Shown here one piece after another: positions 25,860-35,765 of a DNA stretch of 64,000 nucleotides. Numbering within the stretch: position 1 is the stretch's first letter; each line of letters opens with the position of its first letter. The stretch is from Dryocosmus kuriphilus (taxonomy: Eukaryota; Arthropoda; Insecta; Hymenoptera; Cynipidae). Location: positions 171,780,711-171,844,710 of the forward strand of contig CM076193.1 of NCBI GenBank assembly GCA_038277395.1, written 5' to 3'. Below the pieces are notes generated by a model that had not been told where the DNA came from, ran no database searches, and saw only the letters and a program-made list of their open reading frames with translations. The translations under genes were made by a program, and so were the position numbers.

Positions 25860-26568
25860 ATTTAAAACTCGGAACACGTACAAGCGCCACTTAAAAACAC
25901 GCCACGGAAAAGTCCTAACAACCTCTGGCGAGTTGCTGCACCTCTCGGAAGAAGATTTCCAAAAGGTTCGCACGAGTCGTAAGAAAAAGCCGACTTTAAC
26001 GATGGGGAGTATAATTGACGAGGGTATGAATGCGCCTGAGGCAATTTTGCAGTACGAAGATTCGAACTGTGATACTCAAGAAAATGAGAATAAACATTTT
26101 AAGGATTACAGCGAGTTCGTTAACGATGACGAAACTGTCTGGATGACAGAAAATATGATAACAGAAAATATGATGGAAGAGATCAAAGGTGAAGAGGACT
26201 ACAATAATTACAAGGAGAATAACGAGTCGCCAGCTGATAAGACTGATTTCATTGAGACTGAGGTAGATGCCGAGGATCAAGAGTTTGACTCTAGGCATTT
26301 ATATGACGGAATTACTGAAGAGGTTGGCAATAAGGTGGAGGAGGAATCGGTCATTTTGGACGGAACCGTCGACGTAGATCTCGAAACTGCTAGGACAGAG
26401 ACTCCAATTTTGTACGAGAAGAATTTGAATCAAAGTCAGGGACTCTATAATGTTGATGAGTATGAGAGGGGAATTGAAGGTGTTGGGGAAGAAATTTTAG
26501 GATATCAGGAAAGTCATGAATTATCGGAGCAACAAATTTTGGAAAATGTTGATGTCCAAGAAGTTCTG
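25860..26568 (+). CDS. C2H2 zinc-finger protein, exon 3 (end of finger 4, acidic region)
   Basis: The acceptor is ccatttctag..., ending 25859. The first base completes an Arg codon begun in exon 2, and the frame continues FKTRNTYKRHLKTRH, supplying both histidines of finger 4 (C-x2-C-x12-H-x4-H). A lysine-rich patch (SRKKKP, around 25980) may act as a nuclear localisation signal. The rest is about 190 residues of Asp/Glu-rich low-complexity sequence, as in transcription activation or protein-interaction regions. The exon is ended at 26568 by the donor GTGCGA because that leaves phase 0, which fits exon 4. Reading on would stop at 26578. The donor is not a strong match (ctg|gtgcga), so an alternative isoform ending here is possible. 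Confidence 0.85.
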
Positions 26569-26649
26569 GTGCGATTTTAAAAGTTACTTTCAATTTTAGG
26601 AGGCGCATTTAATATCCCTCAACTTATATTTTTCCTAGCGTTTAAAGTA

Positions 26650-27510
26650 TGAAATGCGGATTTCAGATCTCAGATGGTGCACCAGTGCAGTTTGTGCTAT
26701 AAAGATTTGACACTCAGCCATATTGAAAAAGTGTGTGCAAAGTGTTGTGTTGCTGTATTCAATGTGTCAAAATTTATACCAAATAAAGAGCATTCGCGGA
26801 GAGCATTAATTTTTTGTTTTCATTTGAAGAAAACTGCTGCTTAATCATGCCGATTACTTCGAGAAGCTTACGGTGAACATGCTCCATCGCAAGATACGTG
26901 TGAACGATGGTTTCAGTGTTTCAAAAGTGGTGACTTCGATGTTGCAGATGTTGTTTTTGCGATTTTCCATTTGCCTATCGTTCAACTCATGTGGTACCCA
27001 TCTACCGGTCTTCTGAATCTTTTACATCTCTCGTAGGCGATTGGAAACAGCTTGTTGACTAACGCCCAATTTCTCTGCGAGTTGTTTTTGTGTTTGTGAA
27101 TCATCTTCGTCCAACAATGCTTGCAATTTCACATCTTCGTACTTTTTTGTCGGCTTTCCATGTTCCTTGTCTGCAACATCGAAGTCACCACTTTTGAAAC
27201 GTCGAAACCATCGTTCACACGTATCTTGCGATGGAGCATGTTCACCATAAGCTTCTCGAAGTAATCGGCATGATTCAGAAGCAGTTTTCTTCACATGAAA
27301 GCAAAAAATTAATGCTGTCCGCCAATGCTCTTTATTTGGTATAAATTTTGACATATTGAATACAGCAACACAACACTTTGCACACACTTTTTCAATATAA
27401 CACTCGTGCGCGTCTGACACTTGTCGATGACGCAACAAAATAGCTGAGTGTCAAATCTTTATAGCACAAACTGCATTGGTGCGCCATCTGTTTCTGAAAT
27501 CTGCATTTCA
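26650..27510. mobile_element. Palindromic mariner-derived element
   Basis: Flanked by TA dinucleotides (26648-26649 and 27511-27512), the mariner target. Terminal repeats start tgaaatgcggatttcag on the left and tgaaatgcagatttcag on the right (reverse complement). The similarity runs far inward: both ends carry the 5' UTR and the N-terminal third of a mariner transposase, facing each other. In the left copy the start codon is GTG (about 26763) and an in-frame stop follows. The right copy is longer. The catalytic part is absent, so any movement would need an outside transposase. Confidence 0.8.
27022..27354 (-). pseudogene. Mariner transposase N-terminal fragment
   Basis: Minus-strand ATG at 27352-27354 (MSKFIPNKEH). 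The product contains the paired-type HTH region of mariner transposases (CERWFRRFKSGDFDVADKE) and a second helix-turn-helix (QKQLAEKLGVSQQAVSNRL). A stop follows, after which the frame still reads KTGRWVPHELNDRQM, the conserved linker before the catalytic domain. All of the DD(D/E) catalytic core is missing. The upstream 28 codons open in the same frame (to 27438) are 5' leader. Confidence 0.85.
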
Positions 27511-27803
27511 TATCTGTACACCTGGTATTTCACTTAAATTCACATGACCGAAAAATGTTTTGAGATCATTTTTATTGATTCTAATTGAACGGACGCCAAA
27601 TTTAAATTGCACCAATCGTATTCCAGACACGGTATGAGCTATTGGCCCAATTCAAATTTGGCGCCCGTTTTATGTGGTGCCACCTTCGGAAATATAAAAA
27701 TTATGTCAAATTAACAATTAGGGACATTCATGCGCCTCTTAGAGTAAAACCTTCATATGTACTCAGTTTATTTTTAATAGTAAATTATTAATCAAATTTC
27801 CAG

Positions 27804-28452
27804 ATACAAGATGAATCCGAAACGCCAAATTTCGATCAAGACCCGTCCCTCAGTATTTTTTGCAACAACCAAGAGGAAGATTTGTTGGAAAGTGAAAATC
27901 CATTTGACAATGAACCCTTGAAAATGGAAGAATTTTCTATTCAAGAACTGGAGGGTTTCACCGCCAATGAAGAAGAAGAGGATGAAGAAGCAAACGGCGA
28001 AGAAGAAGAAGCAGAGGGGATTTTTCCAGACGACGGTGAAAATATGAGGGATTCGGAGGAAACAAACGAGGAACTACAGGCGAAGCCTGAAATCAAACAA
28101 GACTTAGATTTCTGAAGAATCCTTTTTAGATAATGAAAATCATAATTTGCAAAGTGAATCTATCTTTAATTTGAATTTGGATCAAGAGGAAAAAGTCAGA
28201 GTTGAACCATGTGGCGTTCCAATTACGGAGTTTCAAAATAAACCGACATTTCAGATAACCAAGGATGGAAAGATAACTTTATTTGGAAAGGAAACTCAGA
28301 CGATAAATCTCATGCAAAATGGAAAGCAGAGTGCAATTCTTCTGTTAACGAATAGCGGGGAGCTGAATAGAAACTTCTTGAAGTTTAATCAAAATGGAAT
28401 TCTTGTCAAGGGACTGAAAACACTTCCAATCGTCACTGCTTCTGATAAGTAG
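27804..28452 (+). CDS. C2H2 zinc-finger protein, exon 4 (acidic C-terminus, frame-broken)
   Basis: The acceptor caaatttccag ends at 27803. Codon 1 at 27804 is in phase with exon 3, and the frame runs IQDESETPNFDQDPS and on through an extremely Glu-rich stretch (about 27960-28020). It meets TGA at 28113-28115. The +1 frame continues without interruption from about 28111 (SEESFLDNEN...) for about 112 codons to TAG at 28450-28452. Its content (TFQITKDGKITLFGKE, then an IL-rich patch) looks conserved rather than random. No GT lies near the break, so a tiny intron is unlikely. One extra T in the run at 28109-28112 would explain it: an assembly error, a polymorphism, or a true truncation of the C-terminus. 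Confidence 0.75.
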
Positions 28453-28544
28453 GTTTCAATTTGAGGCGCACAGATATCTCTCAAATTCTAAATTTTGATT
28501 TTTTTATACCGCTTCTGAAGCCTTTTGAAAGATGGGAAAACCGG

Positions 28545-28742
28545 GAATTTTGGGCACCTCGAAAAAAAGGGCTACCGGGAGTTCATGAAAAGATCCGGGA
28601 GTTCATGAAAGATCCGGGAGTTTATGAAAAGATCCGGGAGTTCACGAAAAGATCCGGGAGTTCAGGAAAAGATCCGGGAGTTCATGAAAAGATCCGGGAG
28701 TTCATGAAAAGATCCGTGAGTTCATGGAAAGGTCCGGGAAAT
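28545..28742 (+). repeat. 20-bp minisatellite
   Basis: About eight units of ggagttcatgaaaagatccg, one of them 19 bp, with a few substitutions. The plus-strand reading frame through it is a repeat artefact. The left flank matches the single-unit copy near 6.9 kb. Confidence 0.9.
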
Positions 28743-28744
28743 TA

Positions 28745-31700
28745 AAGTCTTTGAAAGTATTTTGAAGTCTTTTGAATTATTTTGAAATGTTTTGAATTCT
28801 CTTGAAGTCTTTTGAATACTTTTCAAGTCTTTTAAAATTTTTGAAGTCTTTCGAAGTCTTTTCAATTCTTTTGAAGTCTTTTTAAGTGTTTTGAATTCTT
28901 TACGAAATACTCGAGGCGATTTGAGAGGATTTCAAGAGATTTCGAACGACTTTCACGTATTTTAAGGCTTTTGAAAGAATTTTTCAGATTTTAAGTTATT
29001 TTAGAAGATTCCACAGAATTTAAAGAAATTTGAAGGCTTTTCAAATACTTTTGTAGTATTTCCAAAAGTTTCAATTTATAAGGAATTTGAAAATTTTCAA
29101 GGAAATTTGAAGATTTAAAAAAAATATAAGATTTTTAGTGAATCCAAGTTTCAAAAATTTTAAAAGAATTTTTCAATTCTTAAATCTTGTAAAATTCACT
29201 AAAAATCTTTTAAAATCTTGCAACATTCCTTTAAAATTTTTGAACTTCGGATTCATTAAAAAACTTATTTCTTTGAAAACCACTGAATTTTCCTAAAATT
29301 AAAAATTTTGTTTAAGAACTTTGAAATCCTCAGAGATGCTATAAAATTCTTTGAAATCTTTGAAATCTTGTAAAATTTTTTAAAAATTTTTGAAACTTGG
29401 ATTCACTAAAAATATATATTTTTTTTAAATCTTCAAATTTCCTTGAAGTTTTTCAAATTCCTTGAAGTTTTTCAAATTCCTTAAATATAAACTTTGAAGT
29501 CCTCTGAGATCCTATAAAATCCCATGATCTTGTGAAATCCTTTGAAATTCATTGTAAAAAATTCCCGTGAAATCTTCGAAATTCCTTGGAATTTTTCAAA
29601 TATTTAGAAATCTCTAGAAATCTCTTAATTATTGAAAATCCCTTCGAATTTTTAAAAAGCGTCTAAAATTCCTTAAAATCCTTAGAAATCACTTGAAATA
29701 TTTTAATTTATGCTGGAATGCCTTGAAATCTTTCCACTTGAAAATTCTATGAAATCCTTTAAAATATTGTAACATTCCTTTTAAAATTTTTGAACTTTTG
29801 GTTCATTAAAAAACTTATTTCTTCGAAAACCATCGAATTTCCTTGAAATTTAAAAAAAAATTTAAAAACTTTGAAATCCTCGGAGATGCTGTAAAATTCT
29901 TTCAAATGTTTTAAATCTTGTACAATTCTTTTAAAATTTTTAAAACTTGGATTCACTAAAAATCTTATTTTTTTTGATATCTTCAAATTTCCTTGAAACT
30001 TTTAACTTTGAAGTCCTATGAGATCCTATAAAATCCCACGATCTTCTGAAATCCTTTGAAATCCATTGTAAAAAATTCCCGTGAAATCTTTGAAATTCCT
30101 TGGAATTTTTCAAATATGTAAAATTCCCTAGAAATCTCGTAAGATTTTTTTAAATTCTACAAAATTATTGAAATCCCTTCGATTTTTAAAAATCGTACAA
30201 AATGCTTTAAAATCCCTTGAAATTCTTAGAAATCACTTGAAATGTTTTAATTTATTTTGGAATGCCTTGAAATCTTTCCACATACCTTAAAATCAAGAAT
30301 ATCATTGAAAATCCTATGAAATACTTTAAAACTTTTCAACTTCGGATTCATTAAAAAATTTATTTCTTTGAAAACCATTGAATTTCCTTGAAGTTTAAAA
30401 AAAAATTTAAAAACTTTGAAATCCTCGGAGATACTTTAAAACTCTCTGAAATATTTTAAATCTTGTAAAATTCTTTTAACACTTTTGAAACTTGGATTCA
30501 CTAAAAATCTTATTTTTTTGGAATCTTTAAATTTCCTTGAAGTTTTTCAAATTCCTTATAAACTTTCAATTCCTCGGAGATTCTATAAAATCCCACGATG
30601 TTTTGAAATCCGTTGTAAAAAATTTCCGTGAAATCTTTGAAATTCCTTGGAATTTTTCAAATATGTAGAAATCCCTAGAAATCTCTTAAAATTTTTGTTG
30701 TAAATCCTGCAAAATTATTGAAAATCTCTTCGAATTTTTAAAAATTGTACAAAATTCTTTAAAATAACTTGAAATCCTTAGAAGTCACATGCAATATTTT
30801 AATTCATTCTGGAATGCCTTGAAATCTTTTCACATACCTTAAAATCAAGTATATCCTTGAAAATCCTATGAAATCCTTTAAAATTTTGTTAACATTCCTT
30901 AAAAATTTTTGAACTTTGGATTCAATAAAAAACTTATTTCTTTGAAAACAATCGAATTTCCTTGAAATTTAAAAAAAAATTTTAAACTTTGAAATCTTCG
31001 AAGATGCTATAAAATTCTTTGAAATCTTTTAAATCTCGTAAAATTCTTTTAAAATTTTTGGAACTTGGATTCACAAAAAGTCTTATTTTTTTTTTTGAAA
31101 TCTTCAAATTTCCTTGAAATTTTTCAAATTCTTCATAAACTTTGAATTCCTCAGAGATCCTATAAAATCCCACGATCTTCTGAAATCCTTTGAAATCCAT
31201 TGTAAAAAATTCCCGTGAAATCTTTGAAATTCCTTGGAATTTTTCAAAAGCGTACAAAATTCATTAAAATTCTTTGAAATCCTTAGAAATCACTTGAAAT
31301 ATTTTAATTTATTCTGGAATGCCTTCAGATCTTTACACATACCTTAAAATCAAGAATATCCTTGAAAAACCTATGAAATCCTTTAAAATCTTGTTAACAT
31401 TCCTGTAAAATTTTTGAACTTTGGGTCTATTAAAAAACTTACTTCTTTGAAATCCATCAAATTTCCTTGAAATATTTAAAAAAATTTAAAAACTTTGAAA
31501 TCCTCGGAGATGCTATAAAATTTTTTGAAATCTTTTAAATCTTGTAAAATTCTTTTAACATTTTTGAAACTTGGATTCACTAAAAATCTTATTTTTTTGA
31601 AATCTTCAAATTTCCTTGAAGTTTTTCAAATTCCTTATAAACTTTCAATTCCTCGGAGATTCTATAAAATCCCACGATGTTTTGAAATCCGTTGTAAAAA

Positions 31701-33100
31701 ATTTCCGTGAAATCTTTGAAATTCCTTGGAATTTTTCAAATATGTAGAAATCCCTAGAAATCTCTTAAAATTTTTCTAAATCCTGCAAAATTATTGAAAA
31801 TCCCTTCGAATTTTTAATGATCGTACAAACTTATTTAAAATTCCTTGAAATCCTTAGAAGTCACTTGCAATATTTTAATTTATTCTGGAAAGCCTTGAAA
31901 TCTTTCCACATTCATAATATTCTTGAAAATCCTATGAAATCCGTTAAAATCTTGTAACATTTCTTTAAAATACTTGAACTTTGGGTTTTTATAAAAAACT
32001 TATTTCTTTGACATCCACCAAATTCCCATGAATTTTAAAAGAAAATTTGAAAACTTTGACATCGTCGGGAAAACATTTTTTTTTGAAAACTTTGAATCCT
32101 CGGAGATGCTATAAAATTCTTTGAAATATTTGAAATCTTTTAAAATTCTTTTAAAATTTTTGAAGCTTAGATTCACTAAAAATCCTATTTTTTTGAAATC
32201 TTCAGATTTCCTTGAAATTTTTCAAATTCCTTATAAACTTTGAAATCCTTGGATGCCCTATAAAATCTCACGATCTTGAATCATTTGAAATCCCTTATAA
32301 AAGATTCCAATAAAATATTCGAAATTTATTGGAATTCCCTTAAATTTTGTGTTTTTGAAATACTTCAACATTTTTAGAAACCTCTGAAGCTTCTGAATTT
32401 TTTTGAAAGATTTTTAATCCGTTGAAATCTTTTAAAACTTTGGATTCATTGAAAAAGTTATTTCTTTGAAATCCTTCAAATCTCTTTGAAAGTTTTTAAA
32501 TTCCTTGAAAGCTTTCAAATTCTCGGAGTTGCTATAAAATTCCTGGTTCTTGCGAAGTCCTTTGAAATCCGCTGTAAAAAATTCGCCTGATATTCCTTGA
32601 AATTTTTCAGATCTGTAGAAATCTCTAGAAATCTTTTAAAATCCTGCAAAATTCTTTCAAAAAGAAAAAATCGAATTTTTAAAAATCGTACAAAATTCTT
32701 TAAAATCCCTTGAAATCCTTAGAAATCACTTTCTTCTGGAATATCTTGAAATATTTTTAAATCCTAATAATATAATTGAAATAATATCCTTGAAAAATCT
32801 TATTTCTTTGAAATCTTTCAAATTCGGAAATTCCTTGGAATTTTTTCAATCCATTGAAATCCCTAGAAAACCCCTAGAATCTTTAAAAATCTGACAATTA
32901 TTATTATTATTATTGCATTATCAAGCCGTACATTTTTTTTTAAATCTGATAAAATTCCTTAAAAATTTTTGAACTTTGGATTCATTAAAAATCTTATTTC
33001 TTTGAAATCTTTCAAATTTTCTTGAAATTTTTTTAATTCCTTAAAAACTTTAAAATCCTCGGATATCCTATAAAATTCCTTGATCTTGTGAAATCATTTA
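28745..33100. repeat. ~550-bp AT-rich tandem family, six or more copies
   Basis: The phrase cctcggagatgct (with variants) recurs near 29328, 29878, 30422, 31003, 31502 and 32097. Companion phrases keep the same order between them: aacttggattcactaaaaat, ccattgtaaaaaattccc, ttattctggaatgccttg. Spacing is 500-595 bp. The outer parts (28.75-29.15 and 32.35-33.1 kb) are more degenerate. The short reading frames here are not genes. Confidence 0.85.
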
Positions 33101-33224
33101 AAAAAAAAATAATGAATAAAAAGTAAAATAAAAATTAGGATGTCAAATGGTAATTCACAAAAATAAATGGAAAACCTATCTACATATAAAAAATACTGAA
33201 CTTGGAATTTTTCTTTTTTTTCAG

Positions 33225-33241
33225 ATAGAGCAGCGAGTTAG
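33225..33241 (+). other. Possible 3' terminal or untranslated exon start
   Basis: A very strong acceptor (cttttttttcag, ending 33224) is followed 17 bases later by gtaaga. A donor-like gtaggt lies at 28449-28454, overlapping the stop of exon 4. Joining 28448 to 33225 still places a stop (aaa tag) right after the same last residues, so the protein end would not change. This would make downstream sequence 3' UTR. It rests on splice-site appearance alone. Confidence 0.3.
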
Positions 33242-33800
33242 GTAAGACTTAGTTCAAAATTGTTTCGATAAAACGATCGACCAGATTTTTTTACAATTTC
33301 CTATGATATAAAATAAAATAAAAATAATATAGCGAAATGCCATGTACATTTCAAATACGTATTCTCCACTTCCTTTCGACTGAAATTGCAGCCACTTTTC
33401 CCGTGTTTTTTTCCTCTGAATTTTTTCCAAGAAATTTCGGATTATCAGAGATTAAAAGTTTTAAATTTGTTGTAAATTTTCGTTGTAAGTTATTCTAGAC
33501 TGTATAATATTTAAAAAATACATAAGCTCTTTTTTGTCGAAAATCGCTCAAAGTTGTCTTCCACTCGACAGATATTGCAATTACATATATATTTTAGGTT
33601 CTCTGTAAGCTATGAAGAAAATTAATCGATGATCGACTAATTTATTTTCCATAATAAACTTTTTACTCAACTAAGCATTATTTCGTTTCTTAAAGAGTGT
33701 CCATGACTATGCGACCGAACTTTCATCGAATTATTTAATTATTTAAAATTAAGTTAGGAATTGCAAAATAATAATTTTTTTTATGACACATGCATGATTT
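33242..33800 (+). other. Unique AT-rich sequence, no gene seen
   Basis: Non-repetitive compared with its surroundings. It could be intron or 3' UTR of the zinc-finger gene. No ORF or RNA gene is supported. Confidence 0.35.
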
Positions 33801-33804
33801 CAGC

Positions 33805-34322
33805 CCTTCAGTACTTTTTACTCCATAGGGAGTGAAAAGTACTTTTTATTCCACATGGAGTGAAAAGTACTTTTTAATCCATATGGAATGTAAAGTACTT
33901 TTTACCCCATATGCAGTACAAAGTACTTTTTACTCCACATGTAGTACAAAGTACTTTTTACCACATAGTGAATTTAAAGTGCTTTTTATTCCATAGAGAG
34001 TGTAAAGTAGTTTTTACTCCGCAGGGGATGCAAAGTACTTTTTACTTCATATGGAATGCAAAGTACTTTTTACTCCATATGAAGTGAGAAGTACTTTTTA
34101 TTACACTTGGAGTGAAAAGTACTTTTTATCCCGCATGTAGTACAAAGTACTTTTTACTCCACATGTAGTACCAAGTACTTTTTACCACATAGTGAATTTA
34201 AAGTGTTTTTTATTCCATAGAGAGTGTGAAGTACTTTTTACTCCGCAGGGGATGCAAAGTACTTTTTACTTCATATGGAATGTAAAGTACTTTTTACTCC
34301 ATAGGGAGTGAAAAGTAGAGCT
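33805..34322. repeat. 28-30 bp palindromic minisatellite (AAAGTACTTTTTACTCC)
   Basis: About 17 units built from two dyads: aaagtacttt and a second of the type actccatagggagt or ccatatgg. A block of about five units is itself duplicated about 235 bp apart: the phrases ccacatagtgaatttaaagtg and gcaggggatgcaaagtac occur near 33961/34192 and 34021/34246. The array begins and ends with the same unit, actccatagggagtgaaaag. Confidence 0.9.
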
Positions 34323-34375
34323 TTAGCCCCGCTTCATAGGCGTCGAACAATGTCTGAAATCATCCATTCGGTATA

Positions 34376-34522
34376 AAATATATCGTGTGCGCCAAGTGGG
34401 AGAGGGACTTTTTCGACTTGTGTACGTTTACAGTACTAGTCTCCGGCTCGCATACGACTTGTACTGAAAACATACAGTCGTCGAAAAAGTCCCCCTTCTC
34501 CCCCTAGGTGCATAATACACTA
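34376..34522. repeat. ~140-bp inverted repeat (hairpin)
   Basis: Left-arm phrase gggactttttcgac (about 34407) is matched by gtcgaaaaagtccc (34479-34492) on the right. Inside, gtttacagtactagt pairs with acttgtactgaaaac. Outside, the pairing continues weakly (gtgtgcgcc with ggtgcataatacac). A small MITE or a structured RNA segment are both possible. The core gagccggag-type loop lies near 34443. Confidence 0.7.
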
Positions 34523-34524
34523 TT

Positions 34525-35480
34525 TATTTAAAAAAGTTTTTTTTTGAGAAACTGTTTAGGTTGAAGTGATTTCAACCGAACCGTGCCGAACTTAGAATTA
34601 TTTTCGTTATTTTTCGATTTTTTTTGCGTCTCCCGCGACTGATGTTACGTACAAATTTTTACTAGCTAACAAAAAAAGGCGGAAGTTTGCTTTTTTTATT
34701 TCGCTCTCTGGATTCCTTGATATAGCTTTCAATACATACAGAATGCTTTAATAATTGCTTCATACCTTTTATTTTAATCAAGGCAGTCAACTTTCTGTAA
34801 ATAGCCTTAAATATGTACGAATATAATCTCTAAATACTACTGATTAAAAACTTACCGATCTTTCTACTGCTGATAAGTCCACAAACTGTGCCTTACTTTA
34901 ACATAAGTTTTCGGCTTTGGAATAGAAAATTTTGAAGTTTAATTCTTGTATGAATTTAGAGGTGTAAGAGTTACTCATTAATATTATTTTTATTATTATT
35001 ATTACTATTATGCGAAGAAAAGTCGGCGAAAGTAGACGAAATATTCGCAACAAAAACTTGTCGTTTAGTGTCTATAATAAAAATTATTATAACTTTCTAC
35101 AAATACGTTACTTTGTCGTGAAAAATGACATGTGTAGTCACGATGCAGAACATTGTATTTTTATACATATTTTGTACTTATATGTATGTTCAATAAACGC
35201 AACAGAAATTTATATTTAAAAAAATTTACTTAAATTATCTGAAAATCTATTTTTTCACACTCTGGGAGCAAAATAGCCATTTTCTATACCTGAATTGCGG
35301 AAGCAAAATGATATTTTCTCTCGCTAGGGAGAGAAAACAAATATGCGGGTCACGTGACACCGCTGTGTATAAGAGCAATGTAAGAGAAAGGGACGAAGTT
35401 ACACATACTATAAACTGTGTATACTGCTGCGCAAATTCTATATATGTATATCTATATGTACTTTTAAATTATATTTTGTT
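34525..35480 (+). other. Unique AT-rich stretch with a candidate poly(A) signal
   Basis: No family recognised. AATAAA occurs at 35191-35196 and could end the zinc-finger transcript. The two small plus-strand reading frames (35010-35219, 35308-35490) have no recognisable content. Confidence 0.3.
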
Positions 35481-35549
35481 TGTTAAATGATTTAAATTTT
35501 ATATTTTTTTTTAAATGATTAAAATTTTGTTTAAAAGGATTTTTAAATT

Positions 35550-35650
35550 ATTTTTTGTAGGGAGGGGGGGGGGGAGGGCTTCTCCTCCTGAACCTCCACC
35601 AAGAGCTTCGCCCCTGGACCCCCTTCTGCCCCTAGCTTTCCCCTGTAAGT
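35550..35650. other. GC-rich fragment, probable transposon end
   Basis: A run of G (about 35560-35575) is followed by a proline-type, C-rich segment (tcctcctgaacctccacc, cccctggaccccc) sharply different from its AT-rich flanks. It is likely a terminus of a DNA element. Family not recognised, and no matching second terminus found nearby. Confidence 0.3.
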
Positions 35651-35765
35651 AAAAAAGAAGTAGAGTAAAGTTCTGGGGAAGGAAAAGGCAAAGAGACGGG
35701 AAGTAGGGAGAACAAAAGAATGGAAGCAAAGTGAGATAGCGAGATAGGTGAGCTGAAAAAGGATA

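Larger units (their letters stand above)
26569..27803 (+). other. Intron 3 of the zinc-finger gene
   Basis: A 1.2-kb phase-0 intron ending in aatttccag. Its bulk is one TA-flanked mariner derivative. The remainder (27513-27803) is AT-rich with no feature seen. Confidence 0.7.

Noticed and set aside
25996..26608. Minus-strand ORFs opposite exon 3
   Set aside because: They are shadows of the acidic zinc-finger exon, which is supported by splice phase.
28545..28742. CRISPR-like regular repeats
   Set aside because: The units are contiguous with no spacers and the context is eukaryotic; this is a minisatellite.
28461..28745. 94-codon ORF after the zinc-finger gene
   Set aside because: It is mostly the 20-bp minisatellite read in frame; no independent support.
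33805..34322. CRISPR-like array of palindromic repeats
   Set aside because: There are no unique spacers; the units are directly adjoining and diverged, with a higher-order duplication.
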